A stretch of DNA of 64,000 nt from Paraburkholderia acidisoli (GCF_009789675.1 NZ_CP046913.1:434001-498000), one strand, 5' to 3'. Positions 47,789 to 59,991 are shown, counted from the first letter of the stretch. Translations and numbers: made by a program. Notes: a model not told the origin generated them from the letters alone.

Positions 47789-48709
47789 TCAATGTGCAGT
47801 CTTGCCGGCGGGGGCCGGTTGCCCCGCGGCGGCCCCGGTTGCGCCGATCGCCCCGATCCCGCTGGCGGTGCCGGATGCGCCGGCCTGCGGGTCGCGGATC
47901 TCGGGTTCCCCGAGTGGATTGCGGAGATGCGCGGCGTCGTGCGGCCCGGCAACGCCGGCGTCTTGCGCTTCGCGCGCGGCCGGTGCGGCCGGCGATGGCG
48001 TGCCCGGCAACGGGGCGGGTCGCGGGCCGCCCTTGGCGCGACCCGTTCCGCCCGAACCCGGCCCGCCCGGCCCGGCGCCGCCCGCCCGCGCCGCGCGCGA
48101 GGCGTCGCGCAGGCTGTCGGCGATATCCCAGAGCGTGCGCGAGTCGAAGGTCACGACCACGGTGAACATCAGCGTGAGCGCGCCGAACGCGAACAGCGCG
48201 GTTTCGGGAATCACGCGCGCGAGGCTCACCATCTTCACGATCGTGATGAGCACGCCCAGCATGAAGACTTCGAGCATGCCCCACGGCCGCACGAACTGGA
48301 TCGCGCGCAGCACGTGATTGAAGCCGGGCGGAATATAGCCGCGCCGCACGGGCAGCAGCACATAGAGCAGCGCCACCATTTCGGTGAGCGGGAACAGCAC
48401 GGTCGCGCAGAACACCATGACCGCGACCACCTGCATGTTTTCCTGCCACAGCACGACGAGCGCGCCGAACAGGCTCGACTCCGTGGTGATGCCGTTGGCG
48501 TCGAGTTCGATGATTGGAAACGACTGCGCGATGATGAACGTGACGAGCGCGGCTACCGTCATCGCGCAGATGCGGTCGAGCTGCATCGCCGCGTTGCTGT
48601 AGAGCGTCGCGCCGCAGCGCGGGCAACGCGCGGACTGGCGGCCGAGCAGGCGCGGCTTGTGGTAGAGCGCGTCGCAATCGTGACACGCGATCAGTTTGTC
48701 CTGGGCCAT
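47789..48709 (-). CDS. pqiA: PqiA-like membrane protein, first half-gene with long C-terminal tail
   Basis: This is a 306-aa protein. Residues 1-40 carry the CHDCDALYH and CPRCGATLY zinc-ribbon pairs. Residues about 45-205 form four membrane helices (MTVAALVTFIIAQSFPIIEL; VAVMVFCATVLFPLTEMVAL). From about residue 205 on, roughly 100 residues are a Gly/Ala/Pro-rich disordered tail not seen in E. coli PqiA. It leads the pqiA-pqiA-pqiB-pqiC operon. Confidence 0.9.
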   Translation of the reverse strand: MAQDKLIACHDCDALYHKPRLLGRQSARCPRCGATLYSNAAMQLDRICAMTVAALVTFIIAQSFPIIELDANGITTESSLFGALVVLWQENMQVVAVMVFCATVLFPLTEMVALLYVLLPVRRGYIPPGFNHVLRAIQFVRPWGMLEVFMLGVLITIVKMVSLARVIPETALFAFGALTLMFTVVVTFDSRTLWDIADSLRDASRAARAGGAGPGGPGSGGTGRAKGGPRPAPLPGTPSPAAPAAREAQDAGVAGPHDAAHLRNPLGEPEIRDPQAGASGTASGIGAIGATGAAAGQPAPAGKTAH

Positions 48710-49078
48710 GCGGGCAGGTGACGCAAAACGACGTGAACGAAAGGCGCGCGGCGGCGTCGCGCATGTCTCGCGCGGGTTACGCGCAGATTACGAACGATGC
48801 GGGAGCGCCTCGCGGCCGTGCTACCGCCATGTTATCAAGCGGGGCCGGGCGACATCGCAAACGGCGTGCCGCGCGCGCCTCGGAAGCGTGCGAGTGTGAC
48901 ACGTTTGGGCGCGCGGCGTCGTCAAGATCGCAGGAGTAAGACGTTGCAACACGATCGTGCGTAATTGACAGATGTTTGCCGTCATCTGGATGGATTATCT
49001 TGCTGACAGTGCGGCCGCGCGGTCGCGCATGATTTCGACAAGAACAGGCCGGCATGGCCAGGCCAAAGCGGGAAGACC
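48710..49078. other. Divergent pqiA-yceI intergenic region
   Basis: These 369 bp contain the promoters of both divergent genes. TTGACA (48965-48970) is a perfect -35 hexamer but lacks a matching -10 at normal spacing. CAGATG (48969-48974) and CATCTG (48983-48988) form a small inverted repeat next to it. No ORF with a ribosome binding site is seen. Confidence 0.45.
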
Positions 49079-49699
49079 ATGGAAGGATGGAAAATCTGGC
49101 GCGGTATCCGGCGCCATGCGCACCGGCCCGGCGGCCCGGGCGGCGTTCGCCGCGCGAACCGCTGGCGCGCGCTGGTCGTGGCAACGCTGTGCGCGGCGAA
49201 CGCGGCGCAGGCGCAACTCGAGACCGCCACCAGCACGATCGTCGCCGTGTCGCGGCAAATGGGCGTGGCGGTGCAGGGCAACTTCACGAAGTTCGGCGCG
49301 CAGATCGACTTCGATCCCGCGAAGCCCACGGGCGGTACGGCGCGCATCGTCGTGGAGACGGGCAGCTACGACCTCGGCGACTCGACCTACGACGAATCCG
49401 TGCGCGGCGCGGACTGGTTCGATTCGAAGGCGTTCCCGCAGGCCACCTTCACCTCCACCGCGATCGTGCCGACCGCGCCGAACCAGTACCGCGTGGACGG
49501 CAAGCTGACGATCAAGGGGCACACCGAAGCCGTTTCGGTGCCGGTCGTGCTCACGCGGCAAGGCGCGATGCAGACCTTCGACGGCACGCTGCCGGTGCAG
49601 CGGCAAGTCTTCAACATCGGCACGGGACAGTGGAAAGACACCTCGGTGGTCGCCGACGAAGTGCTCATCAAGTTTCATATCGTCGTCGCGCACAAGTAG
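49079..49699 (+). CDS. YceI-family periplasmic protein
   Basis: This 206-aa secreted protein has a basic N-terminal region, a hydrophobic core (ALVVATLCAANAAQA) and a probable signal cut near residue 45. The YceI lipocalin-like barrel then follows: STIVAVSRQMGVAVQGNFTK, DFDPAKPTGGTARIVVETGS and DWFDSKAFPQATFTSTAIVP. YceI proteins bind isoprenoid lipids such as polyprenyl chains. The long 30-residue N-region before the hydrophobic core is unusual; an internal start may be used, but no better ribosome binding site is visible. Confidence 0.9.
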   Translation: MEGWKIWRGIRRHAHRPGGPGGVRRANRWRALVVATLCAANAAQAQLETATSTIVAVSRQMGVAVQGNFTKFGAQIDFDPAKPTGGTARIVVETGSYDLGDSTYDESVRGADWFDSKAFPQATFTSTAIVPTAPNQYRVDGKLTIKGHTEAVSVPVVLTRQGAMQTFDGTLPVQRQVFNIGTGQWKDTSVVADEVLIKFHIVVAHK

Positions 49700-49726
49700 C
49701 TCGCGCGCACGCGCCAAACGGGCGAA

Positions 49727-49758
49727 AAAAAAGCCGGTTCGCGAGAACCGGCTTTTTT
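49727..49758. terminator. Bidirectional terminator between yceI and secF
   Basis: AAAAGCCGGTTC, loop GCGA, GAACCGGCTTTT, with A and T runs on the two sides. Confidence 0.9.
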
Positions 49759-49792
49759 CATGTCGATGTCGATACGACTCGAGCGTGGCGCC

Positions 49793-50743
49793 TTACACCT
49801 GCGCGCCCGCGTTCGGATCGTTCGGATCGTACTTTTCCTTCTTGTCCTTGATGAGGTCCTCGCGCTTCACGCCGAGCCACATCGAGAGCGAAGCCGCGAC
49901 GAACACCGACGAGTAGATGCCGAACAGAATCCCCACCGTGAGCGCCAGCGCGAAGTAATGCAGCGTGGCGCCGCCGAAGAAGAACATCGAGAGCACCATC
50001 ATTTCCGTACAGCCGTGGGTGATGATGGTTCGCGACATCGTGCTCGTGATCGCGTGGTTGATCACCTCCGTGACCGTCATCTTGCGTTCGCGCCGGAAGG
50101 TCTCGCGAATCCGGTCGAAAATCACGACCGATTCGTTCACCGAGTAGCCGAGCACCGCGAGCACGGCGGCCAGCACGGAGAGCGAGAACTCCCACTGGAA
50201 GAACGCGAAGAAGCCCAGAATGATCACGACGTCGTGCAGGTTCGCGATCACGCCGGCCACGGCGTACTTCCATTCGAAGCGGAACGACAGGTAGATGATG
50301 ATGCCCGCCACCACGCACGCGAGCGCGAGCAGACCGTCGGTGGCGAGTTCCTTGCCGACCTGCGGCCCGACGAACTCCACGCGCTGCAACTGCACCTGCG
50401 GTTCGGCCGCCTTGAGCGTGGTCATCACCTGGTCGCTCTGCTGCGCCGAAGACAGGTTCTGCTTGATCGGCAGACGGATCAGCACGTCGCGCGAGGTGCC
50501 GAAGTTCTGCACCTGGGCGTCGCCGTAGCCGATCTTCGCGAGCGAATCACGCACCGGTTCGAGCGGCACCGCCTGCGGATACTGCACCTCGATGACCGTG
50601 CCGCCCGTGAATTCGATCGACAGGTGCAGGCCGCGGTGGAACAGGAAGAACACCGCCGCAATGAAGGTAATGAAGGAGACCGCGTTGAAGATCAACGCGT
50701 GCTTCATGAACGGGATGTCCTTGCGGATGCGGAAAAATTCCAT
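49793..50743 (-). CDS. secF: Protein translocase subunit SecF
   Basis: SecF (316 aa) works with SecD to use the proton gradient in pulling exported proteins through SecYEG. Six membrane helices flank one periplasmic domain. LSIEFTGGTVIEVQYPQAVP is the conserved early motif, and GYSVNESVVIFDRIRETFRR lies in the D4/D5 region. TMSRTIITHGCTEMMVLSMF follows. It starts 15 bp behind secD, probably in the queA-tgt-yajC-secD-secF transcript. The C-terminal tail is charged (KDKKEKYDPNDP). Confidence 0.96.
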   Translation of the reverse strand: MEFFRIRKDIPFMKHALIFNAVSFITFIAAVFFLFHRGLHLSIEFTGGTVIEVQYPQAVPLEPVRDSLAKIGYGDAQVQNFGTSRDVLIRLPIKQNLSSAQQSDQVMTTLKAAEPQVQLQRVEFVGPQVGKELATDGLLALACVVAGIIIYLSFRFEWKYAVAGVIANLHDVVIILGFFAFFQWEFSLSVLAAVLAVLGYSVNESVVIFDRIRETFRRERKMTVTEVINHAITSTMSRTIITHGCTEMMVLSMFFFGGATLHYFALALTVGILFGIYSSVFVAASLSMWLGVKREDLIKDKKEKYDPNDPNAGAQV

Positions 50744-50758
50744 GATCTTGACTCCGTA

Positions 50759-52825
50759 TCAGCGGGACGAACCCGAGTTGTCGGGGCTGTTGCGGCGGCG
50801 CACCTGCGGCTTCGCGCGCGCGCCGCTGTTGCCCTTGGCGCCGGCCTTGACCGTTTCGCGCTTCGCCGCATTCGCGGCATTGGCGCTGATCGCGCGGCCC
50901 GTGTCCGTGCCCGCGTCGCCGGCGCTCAGTGCGGGCGCGCCCGCCGTGACGGCGCCGGCTTCCGGTTCCGGACGCCACACCTGACCCACGGCCAGCGACT
51001 TCAGCTTCTTCTTGCCGCCGTACCAGAGGTTCACGAGACCGCGCGAGAAGAACACGGCCGAGAACATCGACGTGAGAATGCCGATACAGTGCACGATCGC
51101 GAAACCGCGCACCGGGCCCGAACCGAACGCGAGCAGCGCGAGACCGGCGATGAGCGTGGTCACGTTCGAGTCGAGAATGGTCGCCCAGGCGTGCGCGTAG
51201 CCGTTCTGGATGGCCAGTTGCGGCGGCGCGCCGTTGCGCAGTTCTTCGCGCACGCGCTCGTTGATCAGCACGTTCGCGTCGATCGCCATACCGAGCGCCA
51301 GCGCGATTGCCGCGATGCCCGGCAGCGTGAGCGTGGCCTGCATCATCGAGAGCACGGCCACCAGCAGCAGCAGGTTCACCGAAAGGCCGATCATGGAGAT
51401 CAGGCCGAACAGCATGTAGTACGCGATCATGAACACGGCGATCGCGGCGAAGCCGTAGACCACCGAGTCGAAGCCCTTGCGGATGTTGTCCGCGCCGAGG
51501 CTCGGGCCGACCGTGCGTTCTTCGATGATGTCCATGGGCGCGGCGAGCGAACCGGCGCGCAGCAGCAGCGCGAGGTCGGCGGCGGCTTGCGGCGTGGGCT
51601 GACCCGTGATCTGGAAGCGGTCGCCCAGTTCCGACTGGATGGTCGCCACCGTGAGCACTTCGCCCTTGCCCTTCTCGAACAGCACCATCGCCATCGGCTT
51701 GCCGATGTTGTCGCGCGAGACGCTGCGCACCGCGCGGCCGCCCGCCGAGTCCAGACGGATGTTGACCGACGGACGCTGATGCTCGTCGAAGCCCGCCGAA
51801 GCGTCGATGATGCGGTCGCCCGTGAAGATCACGGCCTTGCGCAGCAGCACCGGCGCGGCGTTGCCTTGCGTGAAGAGTTCGTCGCCCGGCGGCACCGCGT
51901 CGCCCGGATTCGGGTGCAGGCCGTTCGGGTCGGCGAGACGCGCTTCGAGCGTGGCCGTGCGGCCGATGATGTCCTTCGCCTTCGCGGTGTCCTGCACGCC
52001 CGGCAGTTCGACCACGATGCGGTCGTCGCCCTGTTGCTGGATCACGGGCTCCGCCACGCCGAGTTCGTTCACCCGGTTGTGCAGCGTCTGGATGTTCTGC
52101 TTGAGCGCCGCGTCCTGCACGGTCTTCTTCACGGCCGGCGTGAAGGTGCCGACCAGCTGGAAGCCGCCGTCGGGCGCGTTTTGCTGCGCCCACACGAGTT
52201 CGCTCACGCCGCCCGAGCCCGACAGGACCGAGCGCGCCTGGGCGGCCACGGCGGAGTCGGCGAAATTGACCACGACGGTCTGGCCGACGCGGTTCACGCC
52301 GCCGTCGCGAATGTTCTTGTCGCGCAGGAGCGAACGCACGTCGGAAGCGTCGGAGTCGAGCTTCTTGCTGAGCGCGCCGTTCATGTCCACCTGGAGCAGG
52401 AAGTGCACGCCGCCGCGCAGGTCCAGACCGAGGTACATCGGCAGTGCATGCAGCGCCGTCAGCCAGCGCGGCGAGGCGCTTTGCAGGTTCAGCGCGACGA
52501 TGTATTGCGGGTCGGTCGGGTCGGCGTTGAGCGCCTTGCTCAGCGCGTCTTTGAGACGCAACTGCGTGTCCGTGTCGGCGACGCGCACGCGAATGTTCGC
52601 GTTCATCGACGAATTGTCGAAGGTGACGTCGTCGGCCTTGATGTTGCTCGCGGCGAGCGCGGCTTCGACCTGGGCGAGCGTGCCGGAGTCGAGCTTGACG
52701 GTGGCTTTGCCGCTCGACACCTGGACCGCGGGCGCTTCGCCGAAGAAATTGGGCAATGTGTACACGAGGCCGATGACGAGCGCCACCAGCATCACGACAT
52801 ATTTCCAGAGGGGATAACGGTTCAT
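50759..52825 (-). CDS. secD: Protein translocase subunit SecD
   Basis: SecD (688 aa) has one N-terminal helix (WKYVVMLVALVIGLVYTLPN) and a large periplasmic part with the LGLDLRGGVHFLLQVD motif. The membrane half contains GMAIDANVLINERVREELRN. After the last helix (about residue 610) comes a basic, Ala/Gly-rich cytoplasmic tail of about 70 residues, longer than in E. coli. The in-frame start four codons upstream is possible, but MNRYPLWKYVV matches the family. Confidence 0.96.
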   Translation of the reverse strand: MNRYPLWKYVVMLVALVIGLVYTLPNFFGEAPAVQVSSGKATVKLDSGTLAQVEAALAASNIKADDVTFDNSSMNANIRVRVADTDTQLRLKDALSKALNADPTDPQYIVALNLQSASPRWLTALHALPMYLGLDLRGGVHFLLQVDMNGALSKKLDSDASDVRSLLRDKNIRDGGVNRVGQTVVVNFADSAVAAQARSVLSGSGGVSELVWAQQNAPDGGFQLVGTFTPAVKKTVQDAALKQNIQTLHNRVNELGVAEPVIQQQGDDRIVVELPGVQDTAKAKDIIGRTATLEARLADPNGLHPNPGDAVPPGDELFTQGNAAPVLLRKAVIFTGDRIIDASAGFDEHQRPSVNIRLDSAGGRAVRSVSRDNIGKPMAMVLFEKGKGEVLTVATIQSELGDRFQITGQPTPQAAADLALLLRAGSLAAPMDIIEERTVGPSLGADNIRKGFDSVVYGFAAIAVFMIAYYMLFGLISMIGLSVNLLLLVAVLSMMQATLTLPGIAAIALALGMAIDANVLINERVREELRNGAPPQLAIQNGYAHAWATILDSNVTTLIAGLALLAFGSGPVRGFAIVHCIGILTSMFSAVFFSRGLVNLWYGGKKKLKSLAVGQVWRPEPEAGAVTAGAPALSAGDAGTDTGRAISANAANAAKRETVKAGAKGNSGARAKPQVRRRNSPDNSGSSR

Positions 52826-52991
52826 TGGTTGGCCCAACGGGGGAAGGGAATGGCCGCTTCGAGGCGCGCGCCCGGGATGATCTTCGAGGATGCGCCCGAA
52901 AGCGATTCAGGCGGCAAAGACCGGGCCGGACGCGCGAAGCCGAGCGAGAAGCGCCAGTTGGCGCGCGCCGGCTGGAAGAACGCTTGCAGCC

Positions 52992-53321
52992 TTACAGCGA
53001 CTTGATCGTGCCCTTCGGCAGGATGGTCGAAACCGACGACTTCTGGACGGTGATTTCGTTGCCGTCCGACACTTCCACGCCAACGTAGGCTTCGCCCACC
53101 TTGGTGATCTTGCCGACGATGCCGCCGCTCGTGATGACTTCGTCGCCCTTGGCCATGGCCGCGAGCATGTTGCGATGTTCCTTCTGACGCTTCATCTGCG
53201 GACGGATCATGATGAAGTACAGCACGGCGAACATCAGGATCAGCGGCAGGAAGCTCATCAGGCTCGATTCAGCGCCACCGGCTGCGGAGCCTTGAGCGAA
53301 GGCATTGGTAATGAACGACAC
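52992..53321 (-). CDS. yajC: YajC, Sec translocase accessory protein
   Basis: YajC (109 aa) is a single-span inner-membrane protein that associates with SecDF and YidC. One helix, SFLPLILMFAVLYFIMIRPQ, is followed by the basic KRQKEHRNMLAAMAKGDEVI and the small beta domain GIVGKITKVGEAYVGVEVSD. The start is a GTG at 53321 (VSFITNAFAQG), with GGAGA seven bases before it. ATG at 53390 would add a poor extension. It lies upstream of secD. Confidence 0.93.
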   Translation of the reverse strand: MSFITNAFAQGSAAGGAESSLMSFLPLILMFAVLYFIMIRPQMKRQKEHRNMLAAMAKGDEVITSGGIVGKITKVGEAYVGVEVSDGNEITVQKSSVSTILPKGTIKSL

Positions 53322-53619
53322 GTTGGTCTCTCCGTTTATACGAACGATCACAAAAAGCAAGCCGGTTATTCTACCACCGGCATTCCTCACGACGATGACG
53401 CGAAATGCGCTTTGCGATCAAGCGTTTACGCGTAACCGGGGCAAATCCGGCGCGGCTTTCGCGCGGTGTGCGCGATTCGCCGCGCTGTTGTCCGGCATCG
53501 TCGCGTAAGACGATTGTAAAGTCTGGCGATGCCGCGAGCGGCGCGCAATCGGAACAAAGCTAAAAAGCTTGTCGGTTCGCGCGGCCCGCACGGCGCACGC
53601 GCCGCACCTTCGCGCCGCG
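53322..53619. other. tgt-yajC intergenic region
   Basis: These 298 bp are unusually wide for the queA-tgt-yajC-secDF transcript. A TACCACCGGC segment with a matching CCGGTTATT (53362 onward) could be a weak hairpin. The stretch may hold a yajC promoter, but none stands out. Confidence 0.35.
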
Positions 53620-56439
<2,820 letters not shown>

Positions 56440-58752
56440 ATGCCCATGCCCTCGTCCGCCTCGTCCGCCAGCCGATTGATGTCTGAAGCCGATTCTCCCG
56501 GCGACGACACCGCGCGCGCGTCCGACGCGCCACGATCCGCCGAAGACCACGCCGAAGCCACCGTACCCGCGCGCAAACGCGCCGCGAAGAAAACGGCGGA
56601 AAAAGCGGCAGCCAAAGGCTCGGAAAAAGCCGCCGACAAAAAAGCCGCCGACAAGCCCAAGCTCGCCAAAACCGCCGACAAACTCGCCAAGCTCGGCCTG
56701 CGCAGCGACATCGACCTCGTGCTGCATCTGCCCATGCGCTACGAGGACGAAACCACGCTCACGCCCATCGGCGAATTGCTGCCGGGCGGCGTCGCGCAAA
56801 CCGAAGGCGTGGTGTTCGACAACGAGATCGCCTATCGCCCGCGCCGCCAGCTGGTCGTGAAACTGCACGACGATCGCGGCGACGAACTGCATCTGCGCTT
56901 CCTGAACTTCTACGGCTCGCAGGTCGCGCAGATGGCGATCGGCAAGCGCCTGCGCGTGCGCGGCGACGTGCGTGGCGGCTTCTTCGGCATGGAGATGGTG
57001 CATCCGGCGGTGAAGGTCGTCGACGACGAAACCCCGCTGCCGCAAGCGCTCACGCCCGTGTATCCGTCCACGGCGGGCGTGAGTCAGGCGTATCTGCGCA
57101 AGGCTATCGACAACGCGCTCGCCCGCGCGTATCTGCCCGAACTGCTGCCCGAGCCCATTGCCGCCGAATTCATGGCGCCGCTCGACGTGCCGCCGCTCAT
57201 GGGCGCGGTGAAGACGCTGCATCATCCGCCCATCGACGCCGACGAGCACGCGCTCATCGACGGCACGCATCCCGCGTGGACGCGCATCAAGTTCGAGGAA
57301 CTGCTCGCGCAGCAGCTCTCGCTCAAGCGCGCCCACGAGGAGCGCCGCACGCGCGCGGCGCCCGCCATGCCGCGTCACGTGGCGGGCCGCGACAGCGAGA
57401 CCACGCTGCTCGCGCGGCTGCGCGCGGCGCTGCCGTTCACGCTGACGAACGCGCAGGAACGCGTGGTCGGCGAGATCGCGCAGGATCTGGAGCAGCCGCA
57501 TCCCATGCAGCGCCTGCTGCAAGGCGACGTGGGCAGCGGCAAAACCGTGGTGGCGGCGCTCGCGGCGGCTCAAGCCATCGACGCCGGTTATCAGGCCGCG
57601 CTCATGGCGCCCACCGAAATTCTCGCGGAACAGCACGCGCGCAAGCTGCGCGGCTGGCTCGAACCGCTGGGCGTGCAAGTGGCGTGGCTCTCGGGCAGCC
57701 TCAAGGCGAAGGACAAGCGCGCCGCGCTCGAAGCGGCGGCGCTCGGCACGGCGCAGCTCGTGATCGGCACGCACGCGATCATTCAGGACGCCGTGGAATT
57801 CGCGCGCCTCGGGCTCGTGATCGTCGACGAACAACATCGCTTCGGCGTCGAGCAGCGGCTCGCGTTGCGCGCGAAGGCGCAGAACGCGCGGCGGGTGAAT
57901 CCGTCTGCGGATCAGGCGGATCGCGAGTTCCAGCCGCATCAGCTGATGATGTCGGCCACGCCGATCCCGCGCACGCTCGCCATGACCTATTACGCGGACC
58001 TCGAAGTGTCCACCATCGACGAACTGCCGCCGGGCCGCACGCCGATCCTCACGAAGCTCGTTTCCGACGCGCGCCGCGAAGAGGTGATCGCGCGCGTGCG
58101 CGCGGCGGCGCTCACGGGGCGCCAGGTCTACTGGGTGTGTCCGCTGATCGAGGAAAGCGAGACGCTGCAACTGCAAACGGCCGTCGAGACCTACGAAACG
58201 CTCGTGGCCGCGCTGCCCGAACTCGCGGTCGGGCTGGTGCACGGGCGCCTTGCGCCTGCCGATAAAGCGGCGGTCATGGACGCGTTTTCGCGCAACGACG
58301 TGCAGTTGCTGGTGGCGACCACGGTGATCGAAGTGGGCGTGGACGTGCCCAACGCCTCGCTGATGGTGATCGAGCACGCCGAGCGCTTCGGACTCGCGCA
58401 GTTGCACCAGTTGCGCGGGCGCGTGGGGCGCGGCACGGCGGCGTCCGTGTGCGTGCTGCTTTACACCGGGCCGCTCTCGCTCACGGGCCGCGCGCGCCTG
58501 CAAACCATGCGCGAAACCACCGACGGCTTCGAGATCGCGCGCAAGGACCTCGAAATTCGCGGCCCCGGCGAGTTCCTCGGCGCGCGCCAGTCGGGCGCGG
58601 CCATGCTGCGCTTCGCGAGCCTCGAAAACGACGCGTGGCTCATCGAGCCCGCGCGCGAAGCCGCCGAACGCCTGCTGCACGAATATCCGCACGTCGTCAC
58701 GCAGCATCTGAACCGCTGGCTCGGCGCACGCGAGCAATATCTCAAGGCGTAG
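56440..58752 (+). CDS. recG: ATP-dependent DNA helicase RecG
   Basis: RecG (about 770 aa) reverses stalled forks and migrates branched DNA. The N-terminal wedge (OB-fold) domain starts near LVLHLPMRYEDETTLTPIGE. Helicase motifs follow: LLQGDVGSGKTVVAALAAAQ, DEQHRFGVEQR, LMMSATPIPRTLAMTYYADL and VPNASLMVIEHAERFGLAQL-HQLRGRVGRG. Before the wedge lie about 80 residues rich in Ala/Lys/Asp not present in E. coli RecG. The start is uncertain: ATG at 56404, 56440 or 56479 are all in frame and none has a clear ribosome binding site. Confidence 0.93.
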   Translation: MPMPSSASSASRLMSEADSPGDDTARASDAPRSAEDHAEATVPARKRAAKKTAEKAAAKGSEKAADKKAADKPKLAKTADKLAKLGLRSDIDLVLHLPMRYEDETTLTPIGELLPGGVAQTEGVVFDNEIAYRPRRQLVVKLHDDRGDELHLRFLNFYGSQVAQMAIGKRLRVRGDVRGGFFGMEMVHPAVKVVDDETPLPQALTPVYPSTAGVSQAYLRKAIDNALARAYLPELLPEPIAAEFMAPLDVPPLMGAVKTLHHPPIDADEHALIDGTHPAWTRIKFEELLAQQLSLKRAHEERRTRAAPAMPRHVAGRDSETTLLARLRAALPFTLTNAQERVVGEIAQDLEQPHPMQRLLQGDVGSGKTVVAALAAAQAIDAGYQAALMAPTEILAEQHARKLRGWLEPLGVQVAWLSGSLKAKDKRAALEAAALGTAQLVIGTHAIIQDAVEFARLGLVIVDEQHRFGVEQRLALRAKAQNARRVNPSADQADREFQPHQLMMSATPIPRTLAMTYYADLEVSTIDELPPGRTPILTKLVSDARREEVIARVRAAALTGRQVYWVCPLIEESETLQLQTAVETYETLVAALPELAVGLVHGRLAPADKAAVMDAFSRNDVQLLVATTVIEVGVDVPNASLMVIEHAERFGLAQLHQLRGRVGRGTAASVCVLLYTGPLSLTGRARLQTMRETTDGFEIARKDLEIRGPGEFLGARQSGAAMLRFASLENDAWLIEPAREAAERLLHEYPHVVTQHLNRWLGAREQYLKA

Positions 58753-58853
58753 GGAACCGGTGTGGACCGCCGCGGGAACCTGCGCGCTTCGGCGTCGTCT
58801 GAAGAATCTGATCGCGCCCCGGAATTGGCGCGAATGATTGGCGAATCGCCTTC

Positions 58854-58876
58854 ATAGGTGTATAACTCCAAGCTAT
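58854..58876 (-). promoter_or_regulatory. OxyR-type motif in the oxyR upstream region
   Basis: On the minus strand the sequence at 58876-58862 is ATAGCTTGGAGTTAT, which fits the OxyR half-site pattern ATAGNTNNNANCTAT at all but one position. A further CTAT half-element lies at 58857-58854. It is about 50-70 bp before the oxyR start, a place expected for autoregulation. Confidence 0.45.
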
Positions 58877-58924
58877 TGATTCACCGTTTCGATTGTTGTT
58901 GATGTTCCCCTATTTGGTCCTCCA

Positions 58925-59884
58925 ATGACGCTCACAGAACTGAAATACATCGTCGCCGTCGCTCGCGAGCGCCACTTCGGACGGGCCGCGGAAGCCTGCT
59001 TCGTGAGCCAGCCCACGTTGTCGGTTGCCATCAAGAAGCTCGAAGACGAGCTGAATGTGCAGATCTTCGAGCGCGGCACGAGCGAAGTGAGCGTGACGCC
59101 CATCGGCGAGCAGATCGTGACGCAAGCGCAGCGCGTGCTCGAACAGACGCTCGCCATCAAGGAAATCGCCAAGCAGGGCAAGGATCCGCTGGTCGGGCCG
59201 CTGCGCCTTGGCGTGATCTACACGATCGGACCGTATCTGCTGCCCACGCTCGTGAAGCAGATGATCAAGCGCGTGCCGCAAATGCCGCTCATGCTGCAGG
59301 AGAACTACACGCTCAAGCTGATCGAGCTGCTCAAGCAGGGCGAGATCGACGTGGCGATCATGGCGCTGCCGTTCCCCGAAACCGGCCTCACGCTGCGGCC
59401 GCTCTACGACGAGCCGTTCGTGGTGGCGCTGCCTTCGGGCCACGCGTGGGAGAAGCGCGAGAAGATCGACCCCGACGATCTCAAGCAGGAAACCATGTTG
59501 CTGCTCGGCAGCGGCCATTGCTTCCGCGACCATGTGCTGGGCGTGTGCCCGGAACTCATGCGCTTCTCGCAGAACGCCGACGGCATCCAGAAGACCTTCG
59601 AAGGCTCCTCGCTGGAAACCATCCGCCATATGGTCGCAAGCGGTGTGGGTATCACGGTGCTGCCGCGCATGTCGGTGGCCGAGGTGAAGCCGCAGGCGGC
59701 GGGCATCGACGCGGGGCTGCTCTCGTACGTGGCGTTCGACGATCCCGTGCCGGACCGCCGCGTGGTGCTGGCCTGGCGCAAGAGCTTCACGCGCATGCCG
59801 GCCATCGAGGCCATCGTCGAGGCGATCCATGCCTGCGAGCTGCCGGGCGTGAAGAAGATCGAGGCGCCCGCCGAAACCGTCTGA
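58925..59884 (+). CDS. oxyR: Hydrogen-peroxide regulator OxyR
   Basis: OxyR (319 aa) is a LysR-type factor switched by a disulfide. The N-terminal HTH has FGRAAEACFVSQPTLSVAIK. The two redox cysteines fall exactly at C199 and C208 (GSGHCFRDHVLGVCPE), the same numbers as in E. coli. SSLETIRHMVASGVGITVLP is the conserved oligomer/activation segment. It is followed on the same strand by a catalase and dps, its classical targets, after a 440-bp gap that contains regulatory repeats and a small ORF. Confidence 0.97.
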   Translation: MTLTELKYIVAVARERHFGRAAEACFVSQPTLSVAIKKLEDELNVQIFERGTSEVSVTPIGEQIVTQAQRVLEQTLAIKEIAKQGKDPLVGPLRLGVIYTIGPYLLPTLVKQMIKRVPQMPLMLQENYTLKLIELLKQGEIDVAIMALPFPETGLTLRPLYDEPFVVALPSGHAWEKREKIDPDDLKQETMLLLGSGHCFRDHVLGVCPELMRFSQNADGIQKTFEGSSLETIRHMVASGVGITVLPRMSVAEVKPQAAGIDAGLLSYVAFDDPVPDRRVVLAWRKSFTRMPAIEAIVEAIHACELPGVKKIEAPAETV

Positions 59885-59991
59885 CTTTCCCGGCAATCGC
59901 CGCGCGGCGCTCGCGCGGCACCTCGCCGGTTCTCCCTCCGCGGCGGCGTTCTGTCCGCCGCAACGTTCCCTTGCATTTTGTATTGCGACCC

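Noticed and set aside
49760..53005. 1081-codon open frame on the plus strand opposite secF-secD
   Set aside because: It is antisense to two well-supported genes, is Arg/His-rich with no domain, and is the usual mirror of GC-rich codon use.
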